Source of the DNA: Microvirga sp. ACRRW
Lineage (GTDB): Bacteria; Pseudomonadota; Alphaproteobacteria; Rhizobiales; Beijerinckiaceae
Assembly: GCF_022346925.1 (NCBI RefSeq)
Contig: NZ_JAKRNJ010000008.1
Span: 80,710 to 144,709 of the forward strand
Reading direction: 5' to 3'
Length of the DNA: 64,000 nt
Shown: positions 55,360 through 63,799 of the stretch, one piece after another
Layout: every line of letters begins with the position of its first letter
Numbering within the stretch: position 1 is the first letter of the stretch
Program-made: the position numbers and the translations under genes
Notes under the pieces: generated by a model
What the model was told of the DNA's origin: nothing
The model's input: the letters and a program-made list of their open reading frames with translations, nothing else
Database searches by the model: none

Positions 55360-55917
55360 ATGAACGAAACCATGCACCTGCCGCCGGTCACCGTCGCAAC
55401 GCACGACTACAACCGCCTCATGTCCGCTGCGGCCTTGGAAACCAACCGGCGTCGTCCACATCGCGACTTCTTGCTGTCGGAGCTGCGGCGTGCATCGCTG
55501 TGCCATCCCGATGCGTTGCCCGAGGACGTGGTCTCAACCAGCGCGAAGGTAACTTACCGCCTTGACGGCGAGGGACATTCGCGAGCGCACATCCTGGTCT
55601 ATCCGGAGGATCTGCAATGGCCGGGCGCGGAACTGTCCGTGCTGACACCTTTGGGGATCGCCCTGCTGGGGCTTCGCGTCGGCGATCGAATGCCGTTCAA
55701 GACGAATCCGAATGGGCCAGTGCACGAGGTCGTGGTGGAGGATGTGCGGTTCAGGCTCCTGCCTGATGACGCCGAACCTGTCCGTGCTGCACCCATTCGA
55801 TTGGATCACGAGCACGTCAACTCGCGTGACGATCTCGAGCGCCGGCTCGACGAGGCTCTGATGGAAACCTTCCCGGCCAGCGATCCGATCTCGATCATCG
55901 TCTGTGGACGGTCCTGA
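55360..55917 (+). CDS. Rnk/GreA-C-like regulator, paralogue 2, with C-terminal extension
   Basis: The 185-residue protein is close to paralogue 1 (MNETMHLPPVTVATHDYNRL, PEDVVSTSAKVTYRLDGEGH, GAELSVLTPLGIALLGLRVG). It then adds about 45 residues ending RLDEALMETFPASDPISIIV, a motif I know as a short stand-alone or terminal domain in Rhizobiales proteins (DEAL...SFPASDP). AAAAGGAGG lies six bases before the ATG. The next paralogue starts 59 bases downstream, so they are probably co-transcribed. Confidence 0.82.
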   Translation: MNETMHLPPVTVATHDYNRLMSAAALETNRRRPHRDFLLSELRRASLCHPDALPEDVVSTSAKVTYRLDGEGHSRAHILVYPEDLQWPGAELSVLTPLGIALLGLRVGDRMPFKTNPNGPVHEVVVEDVRFRLLPDDAEPVRAAPIRLDHEHVNSRDDLERRLDEALMETFPASDPISIIVCGRS

Positions 55918-55976
55918 TCGCTGCCACCACGATGCCTGCTGCCTTCCCATGGCACAACAACACATTGGAGAAGACA

Positions 55977-56399
55977 ATGAAACAGGTCACGCTTCCGCCC
56001 ATCACGATCACCACGGTCGATTACGACCGGCTGGCCTGGATCGCGAATGCCGGCATCAACGGCCAATACTACACCGTCGCTGAGATGCTGGCTGATGAAC
56101 TCGATCGCGCAACGGTCGCGGCACCCGGCACCATCCGTCCGGACATCGTGACGATGCATTCGGAGGTCGAGTATCGGGACGAGGTCACGGGCGACGTGCG
56201 TCACGCCACGCTGGTGTACCCGGGCGAGGAGGATTTGGATGCCGGACGCATCTCGGTCCTGACGCCGGTCGGTGCAGCCTTGATCGGCCTCTCGGAGGGG
56301 CAATCAATGGAATGGCGGGGACCGACGGGCGGAAGTCGCAAGATAATGGTGCAACGGGTGCGCTTCCAGCCCGAGCGCATGGCTGGCCTCGGCGCCTGA
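55977..56399 (+). CDS. Rnk/GreA-C-like regulator, paralogue 3
   Basis: The 140-residue protein (MKQVTLPPITITTVDYDRLA, IVTMHSEVEYRDEVTGDVRH, RISVLTPVGAALIGLSEGQS) is the most Rnk-like of the three, with the typical DAGRISVLTPVGAALIGL segment. It lacks the C-terminal extension of paralogue 2. A GGAGAAG site precedes the ATG. It should bind RNA polymerase or nucleoside diphosphate kinase-related targets; this is inferred from the family only. Confidence 0.84.
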   Translation: MKQVTLPPITITTVDYDRLAWIANAGINGQYYTVAEMLADELDRATVAAPGTIRPDIVTMHSEVEYRDEVTGDVRHATLVYPGEEDLDAGRISVLTPVGAALIGLSEGQSMEWRGPTGGSRKIMVQRVRFQPERMAGLGA

Positions 56400-56455
56400 C
56401 AATCGAAACGCAACACGCTGCAGGGAATGCTCCCAAGCAGCCAAGGAGAAGAAAC

Positions 56456-56626
56456 ATGAAAACGACAGACACAATTGCCGTCACGAGAAAAGCCGCGCTC
56501 CCCAAGCGGCCGCACAACTCCCGGGCAACTGAGGCAAAAGCAGTTGCGGTCTCGGAATGGGCTCCTCAGCCCAGCACGATGACCCGTGCGGAGATCCGCA
56601 AACTCGTGATCGACCAGATCGGGTAG
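56456..56626 (+). CDS. small basic hypothetical protein
   Basis: The 56-residue protein MKTTDTIAVTRKAALPKRPH, then MTRAEIRKLVIDQIG, has a basic, disordered N-terminal half and a short C-terminal helix. CCAAGGAGAAG lies upstream of the ATG. I do not recognise it. It lies between Rnk-like paralogue 3 and the universal stress protein, in the same direction, and is probably co-expressed. Confidence 0.6.
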   Translation: MKTTDTIAVTRKAALPKRPHNSRATEAKAVAVSEWAPQPSTMTRAEIRKLVIDQIG

Positions 56627-56698
56627 CGGCGGTCCTTGCCGCTACCCTGCCATGGACATGTACCAAACTCCGGTCCCGAAACCACAGGAGACGAACCC

Positions 56699-57553
56699 AT
56701 GCACATCCTGGCAGCGACGGATTTCTCGACCCGCTCGCAGCGGGCCGTACGGCGGGCTGGCTTGCTGGCGCGGGACGGGGGTGCTGAACTCACTCTCGTG
56801 CACGTCGTGGACGACGACCAGCCGCCGGAGCTGATTGCGCTTGAAATGCGCGAAGCCGAACGGATTCTCGGTGAGCAGATCGACGCGGTTGCTGAATTGC
56901 GCGGACTCTCGTCGCGGGCCCTCGTCGTCGCGGGCAATCCGTTCGATGGCATCCTGCGCGCCGCAGCATCCATGAGCGCGGGTCTCATCGTCATGGGAGC
57001 GCCGCGCAAGCAGCTTCTGCGCGATATCCTCGTTGGAACGACCGTCGAACGCGTGATCCGTACGGGCTCGGTTCCGGTCCTGATGGTGAATGGGGAAGTG
57101 GAGCGGCCCTACCGGACGGCTCTGGCACCGGTCGACCTGTCCGAACCATCCGTGAACGCTATCAGATCAGCCATGGCCTTGGGCCTGCCCGTCGGTGCGC
57201 GGCTTGCGCTCGTTCATGCCTTCCTGCCGCTGGCGAAGGGCCAGATGTTCTATTCCGGACTGAACCGGGAGACCATTGACGGATATGTGGCCGAGGAGCG
57301 CGCCCGAGCCACCAGGGAGCTGATCGCGTTTCTGGAGGAGAACGGCCTTAGCGATCATGGGCAGCCCGTGCACGTGGAAGAGGGCGCGCCGATCGAGGTG
57401 ATCTCCAAGGCCGTGGAGCAATCGGGTCCGGATGTCCTGATCATTGGGACGCATGGCCGAACGGGCATTGCCAAAGCATTCCTGGGAAGCGTGACTGAGG
57501 AGGTCCTGCGGTCTCTCGACATCGACATCCTCGCCGTCCCGCCAACCCGCTAA
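56699..57553 (+). CDS. tandem universal stress protein (UspA family)
   Basis: The 284-residue protein contains two Usp domains. The first begins MHILAATDFSTRSQRAVRRA and ends GTTVERVIRTGSVPVLMV. The second begins TALAPVDLSEPSVNAIRSAM and ends with an ATP-binding GTHGRTGIAKAFLGSVTEEV. The second domain has the G-2x-G-9x-G-S/T signature; the first reads GAPRKQLLRDILVGTT and is partly changed. AGGAG lies nine bases before the ATG. Linked to the Rnk-like genes, it suggests a stress-response cluster. Confidence 0.9.
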   Translation: MHILAATDFSTRSQRAVRRAGLLARDGGAELTLVHVVDDDQPPELIALEMREAERILGEQIDAVAELRGLSSRALVVAGNPFDGILRAAASMSAGLIVMGAPRKQLLRDILVGTTVERVIRTGSVPVLMVNGEVERPYRTALAPVDLSEPSVNAIRSAMALGLPVGARLALVHAFLPLAKGQMFYSGLNRETIDGYVAEERARATRELIAFLEENGLSDHGQPVHVEEGAPIEVISKAVEQSGPDVLIIGTHGRTGIAKAFLGSVTEEVLRSLDIDILAVPPTR

Positions 57554-57568
57554 ATCTGTCCATTCCCA

Positions 57569-57937
57569 TTACCGAGTGATTGGATCTTCCGCCGCATCCG
57601 CGGCGGGAACCTCCTTGTTACCCTCGATGCGGTCACGATACAAAGCCGCCCGCACGAGCAGCATCAGGGTCACCGGCGTGGTCAGGCTAACGAACACGGC
57701 GATCAGGATCTCATGCACGACCGGGCGCGCCTCGATCATGCTGAAGAGCAGGACGGAGCCGGCCAGGATGCTTGCCATGCCCAGCGTCGTGCCGAGCGTG
57801 GGCGCATGGACACGGGCATAGAAGGTGCCGAGCCGGAGCAGCCCGAGCGATCCAATCAAGGTGACAGCCGCACCGACCAGCACGAGAAAGGCAGTCAGCA
57901 GCGCGGCCCAGGCCGGAAGATTTCCTGCTGCGTTCAT
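57569..57937 (-). CDS. mrpG: Na+/H+ antiporter subunit G
   Basis: The 122-residue protein has three membrane helices (AWAALLTAFLVLVGAAVTLI; TTLGMASILAGSVLLFSM; EILIAVFVSLTTPVTLMLLV) and the LGLLRLGTFYARVHAPTLG motif of MrpG/PhaG. It is the last gene of the operon. Its ATG overlaps the mrpF stop. Confidence 0.92.
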   Translation of the reverse strand: MNAAGNLPAWAALLTAFLVLVGAAVTLIGSLGLLRLGTFYARVHAPTLGTTLGMASILAGSVLLFSMIEARPVVHEILIAVFVSLTTPVTLMLLVRAALYRDRIEGNKEVPAADAAEDPITR

Positions 57938-58218
57938 TCGATGACCTCGCCCCGCATGAGGAATTTGGCGAGCGCCAAAGTCGAGACGAACCCGAGAAGG
58001 CCGATCACCAGCGCTGCCTCGAAGAACAGGGTACTGCCGATGCGGATCCCGAACGTGATCAGCATCAGCATCGCGTTCACGTAGAGGGTGTCCAGTCCAA
58101 GAATGCGATCCTGCGCTCTTGGTCCCGCAATGAGGCGGTAGGTGGCACAGCACATTGCCAGGGCGAGCATGATCTGAGCGCCGACGATGGCCCATCCGAG
58201 GATGACGAGAGCGTTCAT
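57934..58218 (-). CDS. mrpF: Na+/H+ antiporter subunit F
   Basis: The 94-residue protein has three membrane helices and the MrpF motif RLIAGPRAQDRILGLDTLYV. It overlaps mrpG and mrpE by four bases at its two ends, so translation of the operon is coupled. Confidence 0.92.
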   Translation of the reverse strand: MNALVILGWAIVGAQIMLALAMCCATYRLIAGPRAQDRILGLDTLYVNAMLMLITFGIRIGSTLFFEAALVIGLLGFVSTLALAKFLMRGEVIE

Positions 58219-58703
58219 TCGAAGATCTCCATCAGCAACCGTTCGTAGCGATGCTTGATCGTCTGAATCCATGCCGTCTCGTCGACCAAGTCGAGAACGT
58301 GCAGCAGCAAGGTGCCCTTGGCCGCATCGTAATTCACCCAGATCGTGCCGGGCGTCGAAGTGATGATGATGGAAAGGACCGCAAGTCCATGGCGGTCCCG
58401 CAGGTCGAGCGGAATGGTCAGGAAGCCCGCGTTCACGCCCGGCTGCCTGGAACGCACGATGATGCGTCCGACCGCGAGGTTGGAGCGGAGGATATCGATC
58501 AGTACCATGCCGGCGAGACGCAAGGCCGCGCCGGGACGGCGGATGCGCGGCTTCTCGGGCCGCAGGGCGGCCATGGCCCAGGACGCCAGCACGGCGATCA
58601 CGCTTCCGAGGATGATGTGACCGGCCGAGACCGATTGATTGAGCAGCAGCCACAGAACCAGCAGGGACAGCGAGAGAAGCGGATAGGGCAGGACACCGCT
58701 CAT
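58215..58703 (-). CDS. mrpE: Na+/H+ antiporter subunit E
   Basis: The 162-residue protein has two N-terminal membrane helices and a cytoplasmic domain with LDLRDRHGLAVLSIIITSTP, GTIWVNYDAAKGTLLLHVLD, the MrpE/PhaE signature. ATGA overlaps connect it to mrpD and mrpF. Confidence 0.92.
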   Translation of the reverse strand: MSGVLPYPLLSLSLLVLWLLLNQSVSAGHIILGSVIAVLASWAMAALRPEKPRIRRPGAALRLAGMVLIDILRSNLAVGRIIVRSRQPGVNAGFLTIPLDLRDRHGLAVLSIIITSTPGTIWVNYDAAKGTLLLHVLDLVDETAWIQTIKHRYERLLMEIFE

Positions 58704-60322
58704 GGGCGAACTCCCTCTTCAGCGGCTTCGGCCGTCGATGCAGACAACACGCCTGTGATGTAACCCTGCGGGGTCTGGAGAGACTGCGTGGTCGCCTCCA
58801 TGTAGCGCATCGCCGGGCCGCCGGCGACGGTCAGGCCCAGGGTGAGCAGCAGGAGGGCGAGCACCGGAGCCATCTCGATGATGCGCACCCGGGGAACGCT
58901 GTCGTCCATGCGGGCCCAGAAGGAGGTGATTCCGCTCCGCGTCATGGCGATGAGTGTCGCCAGGCCCGACACCGTCAAGAGGCCGATCAGAATCCAGGTC
59001 GAGGCTTGGACCACAGTGCCGTCGGTTTTCAGCATCGCCGCCATCATGGCGAACTTGGCGACGAAGCCCGAGAAGGGTGGCAGTCCCGCCAGGAGCAGGG
59101 TACAGGCGATGAAGCTGCCGCCGAGGGTCGCGATTGTCGCGGGAATGGCGATGCCGATTTCATCCGCCAAATCCTCGTCATCGCCTTCGCCATAGGCCTC
59201 CATGGTGACGGCAAGCACGTCGGCTCCGGGATCGCGGATGCGCTCGACCAACTCGACGAGCAGGAAGAGAGCCGCAATCCCGAGGGTGGAGCTGACGAGG
59301 TAGAGCAACGTGGCGCCGATGACCTCGCCACCGCCGGTCCCGAGGGCGGCAATCAAGGTTCCCGACGAAATGAGGACGCTGCACCCGGCAAGCCGCGACA
59401 GGGTCTGAGAGGCGAGGACGCCGATCGTGCCGAACACGATCGTCAGCATGCCGCCGGCGAGCAGCCATTCGCTGCCGAATTCGGCCAGCGGGCCTGCTCC
59501 TGGGCCGAACACCAGCGTCCACAGGCGCAAGATGACATAGATGCCGAGCTTGCTCATGATTGCGAACATGGCCGCAGCCGGCGCCGAGGCGGCCGCATAG
59601 GTCGTAGGGAGCCAGAAATTGAGCGGCCAGGTCCCCGCTTTCATCAGGAAGGCCGTGCCGAGGATTGCAGCAGCTGCTGCAAACAAGGCCGCATCGCCCG
59701 GTGAAAGGGCGGAAACGCGGGCGGCGAGATCCGCCATGTTGAGGGTGCCGGTGACGCCGTAGGCCAGGCTGGCGCCGATAAGAAAGAGAAACGACCCTGT
59801 CAGGTTGATGGCGATGTAGGAAAGACCTGCCCTGACTCGAACGATCCCGTCCCCGTGCAGCACGAGGCCATAGGATGCCGCCAGTAGCACCTCGAAGAAC
59901 ACGAAGAGGTTGAACAGATCTCCTGTCAGAAAGGCGCCATTGAGACCCATGAGCTGGAGCTGGAAGATCGTGTGAAAGCGCGGTCCCGCGCGATGCCACC
60001 GTGCAAGCGCATATAGCAACGACGCGATGCCGAGCACGCTCGTCAGCACCAGCATGAGTGCGGAGAGACGATCCAGCACGAGCACGATCCCGAAGGGAGC
60101 GGGCCAGTTGCCGAGTTGGTACGTCGCCACGCCGGATCCCGGAGGCGCCATGTCGGCCTGCCGCATCAGGATGATGGCGACGATCAGCAGCGCAAGGGTG
60201 GTCGCGATTCCGATCGCACCCTTGAGAACGCGTTGGCGCTCCGCGAGGAGCAGCATCACAGCGCCCGAGATGAGCGGGAGCAGGATCGGCACGATGAGCA
60301 GATGGTCGAGCATGCTCATCAT
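58700..60322 (-). CDS. mrpD: Na+/H+ antiporter subunit D
   Basis: The 540-residue polytopic protein is homologous to NuoM/NuoN-type proton channels, with MGLNGAFLTGDLFNLFVFFE, the conserved Lys in LMKAGTWPLNFWLPTTYAAA and LAGLPPFSGFVAKFAM. GGAGG lies eight bases upstream of the first of two adjacent ATGs. It overlaps mrpC and mrpE by four bases. Confidence 0.94.
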   Translation of the reverse strand: MMSMLDHLLIVPILLPLISGAVMLLLAERQRVLKGAIGIATTLALLIVAIILMRQADMAPPGSGVATYQLGNWPAPFGIVLVLDRLSALMLVLTSVLGIASLLYALARWHRAGPRFHTIFQLQLMGLNGAFLTGDLFNLFVFFEVLLAASYGLVLHGDGIVRVRAGLSYIAINLTGSFLFLIGASLAYGVTGTLNMADLAARVSALSPGDAALFAAAAAILGTAFLMKAGTWPLNFWLPTTYAAASAPAAAMFAIMSKLGIYVILRLWTLVFGPGAGPLAEFGSEWLLAGGMLTIVFGTIGVLASQTLSRLAGCSVLISSGTLIAALGTGGGEVIGATLLYLVSSTLGIAALFLLVELVERIRDPGADVLAVTMEAYGEGDDEDLADEIGIAIPATIATLGGSFIACTLLLAGLPPFSGFVAKFAMMAAMLKTDGTVVQASTWILIGLLTVSGLATLIAMTRSGITSFWARMDDSVPRVRIIEMAPVLALLLLTLGLTVAGGPAMRYMEATTQSLQTPQGYITGVLSASTAEAAEEGVRP

Positions 60323-60666
60323 TGTGCGTCCTCCCGGCCATCGACATGGTCGGTTCCCGTCAAGCCGCGCGAGGCGAGCAGGACGACGAGGAACAGGGCC
60401 GTCATCGCGAAGCTGATGACGATGGCGGTGAGAACCAGCGCTTGCGGCAGCGGGTCGGCGTAGAGCGCTGGGTCGATGGCTTCGGTGTTTTCGAGAACAG
60501 GCGGCGCGCCGGTTCGAAGCCGGCCCATGCCGAAGATGAACAGGTTCACCGCATAAGACAGCAGGGACAGGCCGATGATGACCTGGAAGGTGCGCGGCCG
60601 CAGCAGGAGCCACACGCCGGAGGCGGTCAGGATGCCGACTGCGAGTGCGAGAATGAGTTCCATCAT
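60319..60666 (-). CDS. mrpC: Na+/H+ antiporter subunit C
   Basis: The 115-residue protein resembles NuoK, with three helices (ILALAVGILTASGVWLLL; VIIGLSLLSYAVNLFIFG; LPQALVLTAIVISFAMTALF) and the family motif DPLPQALVLTAIVI. AAGGAG lies five bases before the ATG. The start overlaps the stop of the fused mrpAB gene. Confidence 0.93.
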   Translation of the reverse strand: MMELILALAVGILTASGVWLLLRPRTFQVIIGLSLLSYAVNLFIFGMGRLRTGAPPVLENTEAIDPALYADPLPQALVLTAIVISFAMTALFLVVLLASRGLTGTDHVDGREDAQ

Positions 60667-63599
60667 GCATTCTCCTTTGCCACCGCGGGCGGTTCGGTGA
60701 GTGCCGGAGAACGGGACAAACGAGGAGCGCGAACGGACTGGTGCGCCAGTGCGATCAGAATGAGTACGGTGGCGCCGACCACGACTGCGAAGACGCCGAG
60801 GTCGAACAGCAGCGCGGTGGCGGCCGGCACCTTGCCGATCAGGGGAAGATCCAGGTAGCGGAAATATGACGTCAGGAACGGATAACCGAAGAGCCAAGAG
60901 CCCATTCCGGTGAAGGCCGCGCAAAGCAGGCCAAGGCCCGCCCAGCTCATCGGCCGGATGCGCACTCTTGCCTCGATCCAGCGCGTTCCGCCCGCCATGT
61001 ATTGCAGGATCAGCGCAATCGACATCGTGACTCCGGCTGCGAAGCCGCCGCCCGGCAGATCGTGGCCGCGCAGGAACAGGAAGATCGCGACGACGATGAT
61101 TACCGGAAATAGCCATTGCATGATCAGCGCGGGGATCGTGATGTAGTCGGCCAGTGTGTCGCCTATGGCGCGGTCGGGCTTTGCCTCATCATAGGCATCC
61201 TGCACCCGTTGCTGCTCAGGCGCTCCGACGCTTTCCTGCGCTGGGCGGAACCGCCGCAACAGGGAGAACACGGTGATCGCGACGATGGCGAGCACCACGA
61301 TCTCGCCGAAGGTGTCGAAGCCGCGGAAGTCGACCAGGATGACGTTGACGATGTTGCGCCCACCAGCCTCTGAATATGCGTTCTCGACGAAGTAGCGCGA
61401 GATGGTGTCGGGAAGCGGGCGCGTGAGCATGGCATAAACGATCAGCGTCATGCCTGTTCCGGCTGCGATGGCCAGCATCAGGTCTCGTGCGCGCCGCATC
61501 CTGTCATGGATTCCCATGGAGAGGCCATCGCCCACCGTCGCAATCCGCTTCGGCAGCCAGCGCAGGCCAAGCAGGATCAGCACCGTCGTGACGATCTCGA
61601 CCAGAAGCTGGGTGATGGCGAGATCAGGGGCCGAGAACCATACGAAGGTGATGCAAGTGACGAGCCCAGCTCCGCCCATCAGGACCATGGCCGCCAACCG
61701 GTGATACTTCGCCTGATAAGCCGCGCCGATGGCGCAAAGGCCGCCGACGATCCAGAGCAGGAGGAATGCGGGGTCGAAGCCCGAGGCAGGCTGGGAGCCC
61801 GCCTCAAGCCCTTGCCGATAGAGCGGCCAGAGCGCCGCGAGGACTGCGAAGGTCACCAGAAGCCGCAGTTGCGGCTGAAGCCGCTGTGTGCCGAACATAC
61901 GCTCCGCGGAACGTGCCCACTTCCATGACAACGTGACGAGCACGCGCTCGAAGATGCGCTGGCCCTTGAAGCGACGCATGATCGGAGGGCCGTCGATCCC
62001 TTTCGCGAGGTATCCCTGCAACAGCCAGTACAGGATGACGCCGCCACCCAGGGCGATCAAGCTCATGACCAGGACTTCGTTGAAGCCGTGCCACACGGCG
62101 AGGCTGTAGTACGGAGTGTCGGGACCGAGGACTGCGTACACCGCCGTGGCGAGGAAGGGCTTGATTGTCATCGCCGGGAGAATGCCGACGAGCAGACAAG
62201 CCAGGACCAGGAACTCGACGGGAAACCGCATCCAGTGCGGCGGTTCATGCGGTGCGCGCGGCAGATCGGTTGCAGGCGGCCCGAAGAACACGCCGTGGAT
62301 GAACCGCAGGGAATAGGCGACGCTGAAGGCGCTCGCCAGCATGGCGAAGTAGGGCAGGGAGTGGTCGAGGATCGAGTCGACGTGGAACGCCGCCGCCTCG
62401 GCAAAGAACATCTCCTTGGAGAGAAAGCCGTTGAGCAGGGGCACGCCGGCCATGGCTGCGGCCGCGACCATGGCAAGCGTGGCAGTGATCGGCATATACC
62501 GGAACAGCCCGCTCAGGCGCCGGATGTCACGGGTGCCGGACTCGTGATCGATGATGCCGGCCGCCATGAACAGCGATGCCTTGAAGGTCGCATGGTTCAT
62601 CGTATGGAAAATCGCCGCGACGGTGGCGAGCGGGCTGCCAAGGCCGAGCAGGAGCGTGATCAGGCCCAGGTGGCTGATGGTGGAATAGGCCAGCAAGCCC
62701 TTGAGATCCTGCTGAAAGATAGCCGCATAGGCCCCAAGGACCAGGGTGCAGAGACCCGCGGACACCACAATGTAGAACCAAGCCTCCGTTCCGGACAGCA
62801 CGGGCCAGAGCAGGATGAGAAGGAACACGCCGGCCTTCACCATCGTGGCCGAGTGGAGATAGGCCGACACGGGGGTGGGCGCCGCCATGGCATGGGGAAG
62901 CCAGAAGTGGAACGGGAACTGCGCACTCTTGGTCAAGGCACCGAGCAGGACCAGGATCAGCGCCGGCAGGTAAAGACTGCTGTTACGGACTCTGTCGCCC
63001 GATGCCAGCACTTGGTCGAGATCGTAGCTGCCGACGATATGGCCGATCACCAGGATACCGGCGAACAGACACAAACCGCCCGCGGCCGTGACCGTGAGCG
63101 CCATGCGCGCGCCGTCGCGGGCGCTGGCATTGTGATGCCAGTAGCCGATGAGGAGGAAGGAGAACAGGCTGGTCAGCTCCCAGAAAAAGACCAGCTGGAT
63201 GAGATTGCCCGAGAGTACGATGCCGAGCATCGCGCCCATGAAGGCGAGCAGGAACGAGAAGAAGCGCGGAACCGGATCGGCGGGCGACATGTAGTAGCGG
63301 GCGTAGACTGCGACCAGGAAGCCAATGCCGGCGACCAGCATGGAAAACAGCCAGGTGAAGCCGTCCATGCGCAAGGTGAAGTTGAGGCCCAGAGTCGGCA
63401 GCCACTCGATGCCGATGCGCAGGACACCGCCCCGGTGAACCGCCGGAAACTGAATGGCGGTCAGGACAGTGGCGCAGAGGGCAATGGTCCCGGCCAGCGC
63501 GGCAGCGCCATTCCTGGCATCCTGACGGAGGCTGGCGGCAAGGAAGCTCCCGAGGAAAGGAAGGATGACGATGGCCAGGAGGGACATGCCACTGGACAT
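60663..63599 (-). CDS. mrpA: Na+/H+ antiporter subunit A/B fusion
   Basis: The 978-residue protein joins a NuoL-like MrpA (VFFWELTSLFSFLLIGYWHH; LTKSAQFPFHFWLPHAMAAP; NHATFKASLFMAAGIIDHES; LLNGFLSKEMFFAEAA), the MrpA C-terminal part (SAPDLAITQLLVEIVTTVLI; NVILVDFRGFDTFGEI) and MrpB (HDLPGGGFAAGVTMSIALIL) in one chain, as in rhizobial PhaAB. It is the first gene of the mrpAB-C-D-E-F-G operon, which exchanges Na+ or K+ for protons and supports pH and salt tolerance. AAGGAG lies 12-13 bases before the chosen ATG, a long spacing; the second Met four codons on is possible. Confidence 0.94.
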   Translation of the reverse strand: MSSGMSLLAIVILPFLGSFLAASLRQDARNGAAALAGTIALCATVLTAIQFPAVHRGGVLRIGIEWLPTLGLNFTLRMDGFTWLFSMLVAGIGFLVAVYARYYMSPADPVPRFFSFLLAFMGAMLGIVLSGNLIQLVFFWELTSLFSFLLIGYWHHNASARDGARMALTVTAAGGLCLFAGILVIGHIVGSYDLDQVLASGDRVRNSSLYLPALILVLLGALTKSAQFPFHFWLPHAMAAPTPVSAYLHSATMVKAGVFLLILLWPVLSGTEAWFYIVVSAGLCTLVLGAYAAIFQQDLKGLLAYSTISHLGLITLLLGLGSPLATVAAIFHTMNHATFKASLFMAAGIIDHESGTRDIRRLSGLFRYMPITATLAMVAAAAMAGVPLLNGFLSKEMFFAEAAAFHVDSILDHSLPYFAMLASAFSVAYSLRFIHGVFFGPPATDLPRAPHEPPHWMRFPVEFLVLACLLVGILPAMTIKPFLATAVYAVLGPDTPYYSLAVWHGFNEVLVMSLIALGGGVILYWLLQGYLAKGIDGPPIMRRFKGQRIFERVLVTLSWKWARSAERMFGTQRLQPQLRLLVTFAVLAALWPLYRQGLEAGSQPASGFDPAFLLLWIVGGLCAIGAAYQAKYHRLAAMVLMGGAGLVTCITFVWFSAPDLAITQLLVEIVTTVLILLGLRWLPKRIATVGDGLSMGIHDRMRRARDLMLAIAAGTGMTLIVYAMLTRPLPDTISRYFVENAYSEAGGRNIVNVILVDFRGFDTFGEIVVLAIVAITVFSLLRRFRPAQESVGAPEQQRVQDAYDEAKPDRAIGDTLADYITIPALIMQWLFPVIIVVAIFLFLRGHDLPGGGFAAGVTMSIALILQYMAGGTRWIEARVRIRPMSWAGLGLLCAAFTGMGSWLFGYPFLTSYFRYLDLPLIGKVPAATALLFDLGVFAVVVGATVLILIALAHQSVRAPRLSRSPALTEPPAVAKENA

Positions 63600-63732
63600 G
63601 GTTTGAGTAATCTCCTTCCGGGTGGGAGCGCGGATGAAACTCCAATTAAGGGCTATGCCATCCAGTATGGTTGACGGGCGCGCGCGACGCAACGGCAGAT
63701 CGAGGGAAACGTCGCTGTGAAGCCTCGGGCGC

Positions 63733-63793
63733 GGGTAACGGGTGCTTCCCGGCAGCACTTCTCCACTGGGGAGCCGGGAAGCGTAGATTACCC
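63733..63793. promoter_or_regulatory. multi-part hairpin upstream of the mrp operon
   Basis: GCTTCCCGGC (63744-63753) and GCCGGGAAGC (63773-63782) pair perfectly, an outer GGGTAA/TTACCC pair encloses them, and CTCC/GGAG can pair inside. It sits between the ftsH 3' end and the mrp operon, both on the minus strand. No T-run follows on either strand, so it may be a processing or leader structure rather than a terminator. Confidence 0.5.
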
Positions 63794-63799
63794 GTCAGG

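Noticed and set aside
62088..63674. 528-codon charged frame antisense to mrpA
   Set aside because: It is a composition effect of a GC-rich membrane-protein gene. The real gene is the minus-strand antiporter.
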